Both the position numbers and the translations under genes were made by a program. Positions 11,669 to 23,400 of a DNA stretch of 64,000 bases are shown here, in pieces. This DNA is from Warburgia ugandensis (lineage: Eukaryota; Streptophyta; Magnoliopsida; Canellales; Canellaceae): assembly GCA_035236585.1 (NCBI GenBank), contig CP141130.1, positions 77,013,944 through 77,077,943 on the forward strand. Direction: 5' to 3'. Under the pieces are notes generated by a model. The model was not told the origin of the DNA and made no database searches. It saw nothing but the letters and a program-made list of their open reading frames with translations. Positions within the stretch are counted from its first letter, which is position 1, and every line of letters starts with the position of its first letter.

Positions 11669-14600
11669 TGTGACGATCCGGGTTTTTGAAACACATTTAA
11701 TAATATATTTTTCAAAGGCAAGGGCATCCCCTCAGTAAAAAAATTTCGCAAAACAAAGCAGTGAAAATTCTTTTATTTTAAAACTTGTTTTGAAAACCCA
11801 AGTCACCACTTCATACATAACATAAGTACAATTTGTGTACAAAGTAAAATTCCATTGAAGGAATATGATTTTATTAAACTTCCAAGATCCATCCAGTGGT
11901 TCAGAGTACACAACCCATTGTATCCTTACAATACTTGTCCAAATACACAATTCAAATTACAAAGTTCTAAATACAATACATGCTCTCAATACAATGTTTC
12001 AAGGGATATACCATAATTACTTATTCTTCAATAGTTCTTCAAGTCTTGAGCTCCTAAGTCTCCTTCTTTCAGACCGAGATATTGTAAACATTCGAACATT
12101 TACAATATCTCAGCAAGCTATGCTTGGTAGGGGATAAGAATGTAAGTTATTGACAGTAGAATCTCCATATTCACTTATCACATAATTCATTCTAACACAT
12201 TCATAGACCGCTATTATTGATAGGAACATCTCATTTCCTTGTCATTTGTGTTCACCTTTATACATACATAGTATATACGAACAAATCTGTTAAAATTGTA
12301 AAAATAATCAATAATCATTTCCATACAAAACTGATCAACTCCTTTCATTATAGGAGATTTGTATCTCAGCCAATTACTATATTGGGATTTTCCCTTCTTG
12401 GGAAAAATATTGGTAATTTACAATTACCTGGCATTTCATCAAGTCATCCCTTAAAGCATTTCACTATGCCAATTTCATATGCATCATAATGTAAAATAAT
12501 CAAGGACTACTATGCTTGTAGTTTGATCCTCAGCTACTTCCTGGATAACTGTTCAATAATCCACTTATACCATTTTCAGTGGAAATTACAATATCCATGT
12601 CCATATGGGAGGACCATGGCTATCACAGTGGTGACCTTCCCATAATTGCCCCACCCAACTTTTAGCCTTTCTTAGGCTTGGTATTCAATATCATCAAGTT
12701 TCAGAGAGTGGGTGGCCAAACCCTCTTAACTCTCCTAGCATAACATCCCCAGGCCTATGCCTGTTTAAAACAAAACCACAAGCCTCCAAACTTATATGTA
12801 AAATAATACTTATACATATCAGACTATCCATGCATTCGTTTATCTAGAATGGAATATTTTCTACTTTCCTATTCACTTAGGGTTATTCTCAATTCTCAAC
12901 TTAACCATTTAATACTTATTTTTCTCATCATTTGGTTGGATCATATTTCAATTTGAGGTATTTACCTTAATATATTGGTATTATACATGTCAATACTTCA
13001 AAACATAAGATCATGTATTAGACATGTATCTTCATGTAAAGGCATTCTTAATAATCCACCTACCTCAATAAGGTATTCTTACTCCTTGAAATTTGTCATA
13101 GTCTCGATCAACATATATCTGTCAAATCCTATGTATAATGTCATTTTTCTAATCAAGGGTACATACTACATGGTCTTTTGATCATCCTTATGTAGGGTGA
13201 TCTGAATCTTTCTTCCTTAAATATCATATATCCATGGGTTTAATATCATCTACACAAATACTATCTATATCATACATAATAATCTAATTTACATTGATGT
13301 TTCTTTTTCCTTATTGTTTTTGATCATACAAGATCTCATCTTATTTGATCATCCTTATCTTACTTACTATTTTTATTAGGGTTAGATAATTTGTTATCTT
13401 TTTATGTTCTTATTATTATTCAACCAGTTAGTGTCTTACTTGGTTGAAGATAATTTATTTTTTCCTATTACTAGACAACTCCTCCTTATTTCAGGATGAC
13501 TAGTACTTACCAGTTAAAGTCTGCTCAAAAAGTGGTTAATACAACCCTCATGTGAGGAGGCGTTTAGACCTCTCTTCCATCAATGGGAGGTGAGGAAAAA
13601 ACACTTGGCTCTTGTATACCCCCTATAACCACAATGTTCAGAGTCCACTAGAGTGGTACTAGCTCAACCTTTGACAAGGCTCCTATGAGCTCTTTACCTT
13701 AAGTCCCTTCTCTAATTGATTTTAATTAATTTTCATGGATATGCATAATATCATCTATGGATGTTCATTATTTTCCTACTTTGGGCCAAGGAATTGGTAA
13801 ACCATTCTTTATATTGTCCTACTAACTATAGCTCTTATTAAGTCAAAATCATTCATTTATCTTAGTTGTCCATGAATCTCTATATTTCATTAGTTTACAT
13901 TTTTGGTGATTTATGCTCTTTATATCTTAACAACTACTTAACAATTGAATAAAATTTGACAATAAGTAAATCATAAACTTAAAAGCATAAATCAAATATA
14001 AGTTTAACAACTATATACTAACATTCTTCCTATGAATGTAACTTAAGCTAGTGAAATAAAACTAACATGATCCTAAGTTATGAAATACATAAAATTGTAT
14101 TTCTATCTTAATGGAATCATGTTTAAATCTCTAATTTATACTATCATGATCCTAAGATAATCAAATCTACTAACAAATTACTCATTTAGGGCATATCATA
14201 CTAAAATTTAAAGATTACACTATCATGCTTTCTAACTTAGAACATAAATCACATTTACACTTTTATATCCAATAAAAGATAATTAAAACTTAGAACATAA
14301 ATCACATTTACACTTCTATATCTAATAAAAGACAATTAAAGTAATTATATTAAGATTATTATAAGCCTTTAAATATGATCCAACCATTAGATCTTATGTG
14401 TTTTCCTTTAGATCAAGGGTTTTAATTACCTTTAAGGCTTTTAATCCATTAAGATCCAAAAATCATATCCACTTGATTTTGTCACATTTCATCTATGATC
14501 TAACTTGATTTCATCATAATATCATCCATTTAATCCATCCTAAGGATCTGATCATACTTGATCTCATTGATCAAGTGGGTCCCTTTGTATTTTTTTATTT

Positions 14601-16122
14601 TTATTTTAGGGTTTTTCCACCATAAAGGGAAGATCCCCTAATTTATCCAAGATCTGGCCAAATTAACCATAGATATTACTTTATTACATTATTATATCAT
14701 CATTAAAATAAATTTTCGAGATCTTATCACCTCAGATCTTGAAGATCTTAGAAATTGGACACTTATTTCCAAAATACAGAAATAATTTTTTGAAATATTA
14801 TGACTTCATTAGAAATTAGACATTAGAAGCTTTCCATAGCTTCTTTCTGATCTCAATTTGGAGTTCATATGACCCCACAATCTTAAATTGAAGTTTACAA
14901 CCATTCCTAGGGTCTAGATTTGATGCAGGCCCAGACTAATCTCTCAATTGAGGGTCCAAACCTTATTAGATTTTCTTGAAAATTGTACCCTAGGGGTTTT
15001 TGACCCTTTTGGATCGATTGGAAAGCTTAGACTTTCCATCTGAGCTCTCTATCACCATAAATTAAAGGTTCTGTTATTTACTTTATTTTTACCATTTTCA
15101 TTCAAATTAAATTACAGAAAAATAAAAATTACACTAAACCATAATAAATATGTATGAGAAGTAGTTCCACCCACCTGATTGGAAAAAATAATATAATTGA
15201 TGCCCAATTTGAGAGAATTACCTGTTGATGATAATATAGCCCGATTGTCCACCTTTTTGTGATTTTCTGTTGTTGGAACCGTTGGATCTTGAAATTGATT
15301 TGGGGCTTTTGTATATACTGTAGTATATGAGGTTATGGACAGTGCAATTGATCAGATTCTATCTGGAACGGAGTGCCTAATTGAATTTAAGTCTCTTGTT
15401 CTACTTAGAAAGAGGAGATAGAAATAAGAAAAATAGAGATTGGGGAGGGATGAATGAGAATTTGGAGCTAAAACTCTAGGGAAGATTTGGAAATTTCGTG
15501 GTTAAGGTTGTAAAAATTTTTGGGACATATTTATAGTCAAATTTGAATTTTTTATCATTTATTTTGATAAGATATTTTATTACTTTAGAATTTTTTTTAT
15601 TACAAGTGCATTCTCCATTCTTCACTACAATCTCCACTACATTCTCCACTACCAGTAATAATGCACTGAGCAATTATTGTGGCTTCTAAAACGTTGGCCC
15701 ACTTTGTGGGCCCCACTTTTATGTAAAAAGATGTTTTTGCCCTTTGAACTCCAAAATTGGAGAATAATAGGCAATATTTGTCTGAACTCAGAATCGAGCG
15801 TACTTAGTGGCATTGGAATTGTATTTATGAGTACATTAAGAATATTGAGGTCTTATTTCTTGGATATGGAATATGGGTAAAATTACCATTTTACCCCAAA
15901 GTGGAGAAAATTAAGGAATTTTCATTTTAACTTAGAATTGAACGTACTTAATGTTGTTTCGATCAGTTTTCCAAGTACATCCATAATTTCTATGTTTTAA
16001 TTCATGATATAATCTCCATAAAAAGAGAATTTTCAATAACCTAATATTCCAGCCTAGAATTTCTAAAAATTCAAACTTTATTAATTTGCCTCAATAAGTT
16101 ACAAAAATTCAGGGTCATTACA
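11669..16122 (-). mobile_element. Probable solo LTR, about 4.45 kb
   Basis: Read on the minus strand, the block opens TGTAATGACCCTGAATTTTT and closes CCCGGATCGTCACA, that is TG...CA with the TGTRAYGACCC start known from plant Ty3/gypsy LTRs. AAACT occurs just outside the right-hand plus-strand start (11664-11668), and again at 16124-16128 one base beyond the other end, which fits a 5-bp target duplication imperfectly. No gag, pol, primer-binding site or second LTR is seen, so a solo LTR from unequal recombination is the simplest reading. The length suits long-LTR chromovirus types (Tekay/Del), which is inference. An internal 53-bp tandem duplication is annotated separately. Confidence 0.6.
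14235..14340. repeat. 53-bp tandem duplication inside the LTR block
   Basis: Two adjacent copies, 14235-14287 and 14288-14340, both begin ACTTAGAACATAAATCACAT and differ at only three positions. Such small internal duplications are common in long LTRs. Confidence 0.9.
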
Positions 16123-16474
16123 AAAACTAGAAAAGGTTGATCAATCAAAAACTACAGACACACACATAGGATGCTTGTTAAATTTGTTGCCATTCATTCC
16201 TTCTTTTATTTGCTTTCTAAGACAATTGTAAAAGAAGCCCAAGGGCCTCCATGACCGAATCATTAGCCCTACATTGTTCTAAGCAACAGAGGTTCATGGG
16301 CTGTTTGCTTCTAATGGCTATTGCATCTCTGTTCCTGTGAATGAGGACATGGTTTCGGTGAAATTGTGCATGAGTTTGTATATATAAAATTGGGGTAAAA
16401 AACCTGCTTGATTTGAAATGCCAAGCAGCTCGATCTTCTTTATACTTTTACCATTGATTCGAATTCTTGGATAA

Positions 16475-16634
16475 AAAGGGTAGCTCTGGTGGACGAAGTT
16501 CCAACATATACGGATCTGGGAAAGGGGTAGACTATCACAAGAGTCAATAGTATATAGCCTTACCTTACATTTTGCAAGAGGCTGTTTCCATGGTCACAAA
16601 ATAACAACTCTACTGTTGTACCAGGGTTCCCCTT
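16475..16634 (-). repeat. Au SINE, diverged, internal deletion
   Basis: Full length in outline, from AAAAGGGTAGCTCTGGTG to GTTCCCCTTC. The stretch carrying ACCTTGAGGTCATG is shortened. Similar flanks ATTCGAATTC on both sides suggest the remains of a target duplication. Confidence 0.75.
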
Positions 16635-16639
16635 CAATT

Positions 16640-18230
16640 CGAATTCCGAGATGTCATGCAGATAAACAAAAGACTCGGTAGGCCTTTATGGGCTGGGGCT
16701 GTAGTACAATATTGTCAATGGAGAATGTTAGTGGGATTTCTGTTGTTATGCTTCTTTCTTGGTCCAATGGATACGCATGGGTTACAATGAGCATACTTAT
16801 GATCTTAGAGGTAAGAGGAAATGCTGGAAGCCTTCCAAGGGAAGCAAGGAGGATGATGGCCCACAACAATGATATGATATGAATCTACTGTATAAGCTAT
16901 TCTCCGGGTAATCGAATGACACAGATTATCATGGTTGTGAGTTTAGACTTAGAAAGTGTAGAATTAGTTATGGGTGAGTCTGCTAATTATGAAGTTAGAT
17001 GTGGATCCTTGTTTTTAACTCGTTAACTCCTAACTCATCTAAATGGAAAGAACTGCAATAATTCTAAGAGGGTAAGGTTTCTAAAGTCCATATTGTTGTT
17101 GATGTTGCCCTTAACATAGACGAGTCATGTTCTAAAATTCTGATCTATTGAATGGTCCAAGCTACTTTTTGCTTATGGAATGTAAAAGTTTTGCCATCTA
17201 TCTTACAACAAAAATCAGAATTATCCAATGGATGACAATTTCAGAGCATGTCCTTCAAGGGCAGCATTGTGAACTATTTGGATCTTTAAAACTTCATCCA
17301 CTTAGGGGTCACGAGGAATAACCGGGGGGAGGGCTGCTATATGACTATCCTTAGTTTTCCTTTTTCTTTACGAGGTAAGTATAGTTATTTAAAGTCTAGT
17401 GTAAAAGAGATTATGTAGCAAATGATATATAGTTAGCCAACCAAGTAGAGCAATTTGTCTCAAGCAACCATACATCTTCCTTGGAATATGCTTGGTCCTA
17501 GGTTCAAGTCACCGAGTTTCCCTTTAGCTTACCGGAACTTGTACGATTTTTAGCAGCTTTTGAGTTTTCATGATCTAGAGATGAATTCTAGTGGATTAAG
17601 AGGAAATGCATGTCCCAGCTGGTGCTGGGAGAAGAGATTCAATAGAGGGAATCTATCTTCCAAGCCAGTAAGACAACTGTGTGATGCACAATAGCTTTGC
17701 AAGGGAAAACATCTCATTGCCGATTCGGTTAAGGTCCATAATTGGTCTCTGCTACTCCTAAGATTAGGACCTAATCACCAGAAGAGACAATCCAACATGA
17801 TAAAAGACAGAATCAGTAGGGTTTACATCTTGATGATAATATTTTTGATGGAGTTGTGGGTTATGACCTTCATGAAACATTCTCTGCTACTATTCATCTG
17901 TCCCAAAAGTTGAGATTGAATTGAACATTTTAATTTTACAGGAGAGGCAAGTGCAACCATTGGGTAATACTCTTCATCCTAAAAAAATTATCAAGGATAC
18001 AACTATTCAACCCTCACTTGATGATTTCCTTATAGTTGTGGATGATTTATATACACAATGTGATGAAAATATTGTAGTGGAGGATGACCCACATGTCCAT
18101 TTTAGATGCTAAATTTTAATCACTTTAATGATTATGAGGGTCTAAACTTTATTTTCGCACTATGGATAGACCCTAATTGGTTTTGCCAAGAAAAACTTTA
18201 AAAAATTAAAAAAGGCACAAAAACCACAAA
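16640..18230. other. Unassigned region with one exon-like segment
   Basis: Mostly featureless. At 17921-18112 a 63-codon open frame follows a TTTTACAG acceptor-like site and contains the low-bias stretch QPSLDDFLIVVDDLYTQ, which looks like real protein. It is not identified and has no visible partner exons. Confidence 0.3.
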
Positions 18231-18231
18231 A

Positions 18232-18385
18232 AAAACTCACCAAAACACTCAAAACCTAAGTTTTTCAAACATTTATCTATGGACTTTATGATTGAAAAAT
18301 CCAAGTTACCACACAAAGGCTTCATATTCACAAACGAAACTCACATCTGAAAACCACACTAAAGAAACATCTCCTTGCATGCTCA
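18232..18385. repeat. Segment repeated inverted at about 26417-26467
   Basis: The 50 bp at 18332-18382 (containing AAAGAAACATCTCCTTGCATG) recur almost exactly as the reverse complement of 26417-26467. Weaker similarity extends to about 18232. The copy lies just outside the duplicated RING pseudogene segment. Confidence 0.7.
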
Positions 18386-18388
18386 GTG

Positions 18389-20078
18389 TATGGAACTTCT
18401 TTCATAATCGTTATTTTGCAGTTATTGACAGTAAAAGACAGATCTTTCTCCATGACTGATTTTATTTGGATTGTCATTTGAAAATTTTCGTAAATGGTTT
18501 TACGATCTCCCCTATACTAGAACATATCCTTTGTTAAGTACAACTTAGCCGTGTCTGTAAAGATAATATTTTCTGGTTGTTCAAAGCCATTGTCACTCTC
18601 AAGGATATTGCATATTTTTCTTTGTAGCTGTCACAGTTTCTGTAGATTTTTTTGGAAATTTCATGCTCAATTGAGACATACCAACATCTTCATTTTCTTG
18701 TCATGTCGATAAATAATCCCTAAATACATTCATGCTTCCCAAATAAGTTATCATATCAGCCGTTGCTCATCTCTACTTGTATGTTGTCACTATTCCCATC
18801 TATGTAAATTAAGTAATCTGTCATTTATTTGGCAAAATTGAATTATATTTTATTTGGAATGGCTCACTTCTAGTTTCTCCTGCACACATCATGGACTTGC
18901 CTTGTTCATGTTTACTTCCATGAGTTTTGGAACCTGTGTTTCTTGTACACATTTAGGCATTCGTCGAGTTAGTTTGTGTTCATTTTATGCTATCATGTGT
19001 ATGGTTTCCTCAGTTGCGATTTGTTATTTAAAATACCCATTTCCTTTTAACTATTGAAAGTGATGTTAGTTACTGACCCTTATCTTAAGTAGGAGTATCA
19101 TCCTTCTACATCAATTAGTCTGATGCTTCGGATTGGAGCCAACAATATGTGACCATTATGGGTTTTGATAATGAGTGCATATTGAATATTCAATCTCTTG
19201 CCGGAGAAGACTTGTGTCCTGTTTGTCGCCTGCTTGTCTTTCCAAATGAAGCAATACAAATGCAATGCACTCATTTGTACTGCAAACCATGCCTAAATCA
19301 TATTGTAAGCACCACATGGGCCTACCTCTATGATGGGTACCTCGTGACAAAAACAGATGCCAAGGTTCTGTAGCTTATTTTGATTTCCACTGCTTTTGTA
19401 ATTTTGCTCGACATCCATAAACTGTATTATGACATGATAATATATAATTTCTGCAGCCATTGAGTGAAGCAAATAAACCGATTGCCGATGCCATAGGTGA
19501 AAGGATCCACGTGGCAGGGTCCATTGTCAGTCCATTGTCAATGTGTACCCCTCACTGTGCTGGGTGTGCCTTTGGCTCTTCACCTGTTGGTGTGCAATCT
19601 AAAACATTTACTCTCCCATTTAGTTCAGTTGGCAGTTATTTCCGTGACGGTAAGTTTTCATTGTTTCCTTCGGGTGTAGGGTCAGGTTCATTCCCAAACC
19701 ACTTGTATAAAGTTGAGCCTGATAGTGTTGGAAGTTTGAGGACGAGTGATTTGGTTGGTCCAGTTGTCCTATCTGGCAACATGTGGGGTGGAGAGCCAAT
19801 GGACCCCCATAATTTGCTAAGTCACTTGCGGTTGGGGGAACCAATAGGACTAGTGCAGTTATGTAAGGGTGAGATAGCAAGTTTTGCTGGCTTTCCTAGC
19901 AATTTTTGAATAGGTGAATTAGGGGTTTCAGGAGATTGGTCTTCACACAGGCGCATTGGTGAACCAACTGATAGGTTATTTGCCTACCCATATTCGTAAT
20001 GGTGACTTAGTATTTGGGAGCAGTTTTCCTTTGTAAGGTTTCCCAAGTGAAGGTGGATTTTATAATCAAGTGAGCATT
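18389..20078 (+). pseudogene. RING/C2H2 zinc-finger protein pseudogene, copy A (3' truncated)
   Basis: Pieces of a plant protein with an N-terminal RING, a TRAF-like zinc region and a C-terminal RLGEP-rich part. The RING exon (ATG at 19158, donor about 19365) reads MGFDNECILNIQSLAGEDLCPVC and CTHLYCKPC, but the usual ACPYDGY motif is AYLYDGY, so one zinc ligand is lost. The next exon (about 19457-19580) gives PLSEANKPIADAIGE and CTPHCAGCAFGSSPV with frame disruptions. About 19680-20078 encodes HNLLSHLRLGEPIG and related repeats, interrupted by stops. The intact protein is probably a nuclear or cytosolic E3-type RING protein; that role is inferred from the family. The copy ends at GTGAGCAT, where purine-rich DNA begins, so the C2H2 exon is missing. 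The region 18389-19140 is intron-like and shared with copy B. Confidence 0.8.
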
Positions 20079-20079
20079 T

Positions 20080-22190
20080 GCCCGGTGAAGGTATTTGTTT
20101 CCTTCTCACCCTTCGGTGAAGGTATTTGCGGTGCTGGCCGGTGATCCCAGTGAAGATGGTGAAAGTGGGTAGCCTGTGGTGATTTGGGCTTCCTGATCGT
20201 GACAAGCAAGGGAACCTAGGACGTTGCCTGGCCGTACTGGAAAGATGGCCGTCGCACATTGCCCGGGCTGTGGAGATGGGCTTCGGCTGGTTTTTGGAAG
20301 TCGCTTGGTGTGTGTAACACTAGAAAAGCTGGGCCGATGAAGTGGTCGCCTGGGCTAGAGAAGAAAGACCAGACTGGAATGAAGAAGAAGACGATGGTGG
20401 TGCGTTGAAAAGAATAGAGAGTAGAGAGAGGGAGCAGATGAGATGGGAAGTGAGTAGAGGAGAGGAGGTTGCGAGAGGATAGCAGATGGGAGTGAGGGAG
20501 ATGCCTCATACGGTCCAACCGAAGGGTGAGAAGAAGAGGAAGAACATGGGGATGGAGAGAGGATGGTGTGTGGTGAAGGTGCTGGTTGACTGGTGGATGC
20601 AGAGAAAAAAAGAGAGGGAGAGAAAGAGGAACAAGGGAGAAACAAGAGAGGAAGAAGTGGAAAGTAAAGAGGAGGGAGAGAAGGAGGAGATGGTCTGCCT
20701 CCTCTAGTGATCTAGCCTAAGGGGAGCGAGGAACGTGAAAAAGAGAACCAAATGGAGAGGGCGTGGAGAGTGGGAGGAAAGATAGAAGTGGAAGTTAGAT
20801 GGAGAGAGTTAGATATGTGAGATAGAAAGGGAAGGGGAGGAGAAGCTGGAGAAGGAGAAGGGGAAAGGGAAGGAGAGGAGAGGAGAGGGAAGGAAAAAGG
20901 AGTAAAACCTAGATTTGGGGTTTCTTCCTCTTAGCCGGCAGGAGATCGACGCCGGTGAGGTGGATGGCATCTGGCAATGAAGTAGAAGGGAGGTAAGTGA
21001 GAAGGAGGTAGTCAAAGATAAGAGGTGCAGACCGGTGCGATTGCAGCGGTGACTAGTAGTAGAGGACTGAGGCGATGGTAGCAGTGTGAAGACAACAATC
21101 TAGGCAGATGGGGAACTCAAGCAAAACTGGCCTAACTTGTTTTGGGCTTTCTCTATTGGAGCAGAATGTTTGACCGGTGGTGTCTTGGTGGAGAAGATGA
21201 TTGGAGAAGATCTGAATGGAGAATGTAGACCCACCTACTCTAGGCACTTTAGTCGTTGTCGGAGCTAGTGATCTGGGCAGACTATGACCTGAGCTGGTGA
21301 AGGCAGTTGGGTGCTGGTCGGTGATCCTAGTGGAGATGGTGAAAGCGGGTAGCTTGTGGTGATCTGGGCTTTGTGATCGTGACGGGCAGGGGAGCTTGGG
21401 ACATTGCCTGGCCATGCTGGAAAGATGGCAGTCGCACACTGCCCGGGTTGTGGTGATTGGAGTCGGCTGGTTTTTGGAAGTCACTTGGTGTGTGTAACAC
21501 TGGAAAAGCTGGGTCGATGAAGTGGTCTCATGGGCTGGAGAAGAAAGACCGGACTGGAATGAAGAAGAAGACGAGGGTGGTGCATTGAAAAGAATAGAGA
21601 GTAAGCAGATGAGTTTGGAAGTGAGTAGAGGAGAGAAGGTTGTGAGAGGATAGCAGATGGGAGTGAGGGAGATGCCTCCTATGGTCCAGCCCAAGGGTGA
21701 GAAGAAGAGGAAGAACGTGGGAATGGAGAGAGGAGGGTGTTTGCCGAAGGTGCTAGTTGACTGGTGGATGCAGAGAGAAAAAGAGAGGGAGAGAAAGAGG
21801 AACAAGGGAGAAACAAGAGAGGAAGAAGTGGAAAGCAAAGAGGAGGGAGAGAAGAAGAAGAAGGAGCTGGTCTGCCTCCTCTGGTGATCTAGCCTAAGGG
21901 AAGAGAGGAATGTGAAAAGAGAGCCAAAAGGAGAGGGCGTGGAGTGTGGGAGGAAAGATAGAAGTGGGAGTTAGATACTTGAGAGAGAAAGAGAGAAGAG
22001 ATAAGAGAGATATAGAGAGGTGAGAGAGAAAGAGAGAGAGAGCATAAGAGAGAGAGAGAGAGAGACATGAGAGATGGAGAGGTGAGAGAGATGGAAAAGG
22101 AGTGGGGCCCATTAGAAGTCCAGTCTTGCAAAACTCTGTAAGACTCCTCCATTCTTCAAATTTCTTCTGTCTTAGGAGTCTTCAAAGGCC
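20080..22190. repeat. Purine-rich block with internal 680-bp tandem duplication
   Basis: The plus strand is strongly G/A-rich (runs of GAGAGG and AAGAAG) and ends in a (GA)n stretch near 22003-22090. Two copies, about 20117-20800 and 21296-21970, repeat the same order of words, for example TTGCCTGGCC, GTGTGTAACACT, GGTGGATGCAGAGA and GTGATCTAGCCTAAGGG. They are offset by about 1,180 bp. Long open frames here are by-products of base composition. It may be part of an unrecognised transposon. Confidence 0.75.
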
Positions 22191-22487
22191 TATTTTTCTA
22201 GGAAGCTTCGTCATCCTCATCTAATTTCGTTGATTTGATCTGGATCATCCAAGCTTGAGTTTATTGATCTGCAATGAACAGGACCCAATTAGAATCATTT
22301 AAATCATTTATTACTCTTCTAAGTAGCTCCTATGATCATCTGACCGTTAAATTTTTTAATTCAACGGTTGGATGGCCAATTAAAGCTAAATTAAAATATT
22401 TTATGTAAAATCTTGAAATTGATGGCCTAGATGCTCTAATTGAATACTAGATTAGGGGTATTTTGACTAAAATTGAACACTTAACAT

Positions 22488-22677
22488 GTAGTGAAAGCAA
22501 TTAAAGAATCTATTTACAATTTAAAATAGTATACGACATTGTTGGAAAATAATAAACCTACTAGTATCGTTCACTTTCACCTAAAGGCTAGAGCCCCCTA
22601 TTCTACTTGCACACAGATATAGAATAAATAGTCATTCATTATCCCCCCATTATTTCTCTCTCTTTTTTGTCTTACCA
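22488..22677 (+). repeat. Direct repeat, left copy (partner 26774-26955)
   Basis: Starts GTGAAAGCAATTAA and ends in TTATTTCTCTCTCTTTTTT. It is about 90% identical by eye to 26774-26955. The pair brackets the whole copy B segment. Confidence 0.8.
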
Positions 22678-23400
22678 CTATGGTAGAACCAACTAAAGGT
22701 GCTTGACAAGTTTTTGGGGCAGTATGGAGCATCCCAAAGTATCGTTCGCCTTCTTTCTCTCCAGTCCTCGCTGGAAGAAGATATTCTCTTGTTTTAAGAA
22801 GTTGAGCATACTTATCTGTCTCTCTTTTAAATAAGTCTTCATTTTCAATAGGATCTTGTATGTTAAGATATTTGAGGAGTTCCCACAAATAAAAAGTTAC
22901 ATTAAACATTTTGCGATTTGGGTTTGGGAAAACCATATTCCGAACCAGCAAAAAAAATGCAAAAGAATTGATGTGGATTCCTTGTAATTTCTCAGTTCAC
23001 CTGCAAAACCTAATCTTGGAGTAGAATGGGGATGAAGAGATCTGCAACTGTCTTTGATGTGTTCTTTATTGCATAAATTATCCAGTATCAATATATAATG
23101 TCAAATGTTACTCAACAACAAAAGGAAAAGATAAGCTTAGTGTGTGGAGCTTCTTTCATAGTTGTTATTTTGCAGTTATTAATAGTAAAAGACAGATCTT
23201 TCTCATTGACTGATTTTATTTGGATTGTGATTTGAAATTTTTTGTAAATGGTTTTACGATCTCCTCCATGCCAGAACATATCCTCTGTTAAGTACTGCCT
23301 AGCCATGTTTGTGAAGCTAATATTTTCTGGTTGCTCAAAGTCATTGTCACTCTCAAGGATATTGCATATTTTTCTTTGTAGCTATCACAGTTTTTGTAGA
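22598..23400 (-). pseudogene. Unidentified gene fragment, coding-like on the minus strand
   Basis: Two minus-strand stretches have protein-like composition. About 23390-23112 reads ...SDNDFEQPENISFTNMARQY and FWHGGDRKTIYKKFQITIQI. About 22951-22598 reads FYLWELLKYLNIQDPIENED and KTREYLLPARTGEKEGERYF. A frameshift lies near 23360. The first stretch recurs, with a stop codon, at about 18389-18640 beside copy A, so it travelled with the zinc-finger pseudogene. I do not recognise the family. It could be part of a captured second gene or of a transposon protein. Confidence 0.4.

Noticed and set aside
11187-11751. Overlapping minus-strand frames left of the LTR block
   Set aside because: Two frames compete, no family resemblance and no splice support.
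17446-17530. GGTTCAAGTCACC B-box-like site with tRNA-like spacing
   Set aside because: No convincing A box and no repeated partner in the window.
21053-21838. 261-codon minus-strand open frame
   Set aside because: Ser/Pro/Leu-rich by base composition of the purine-rich duplicated block, with no domain.
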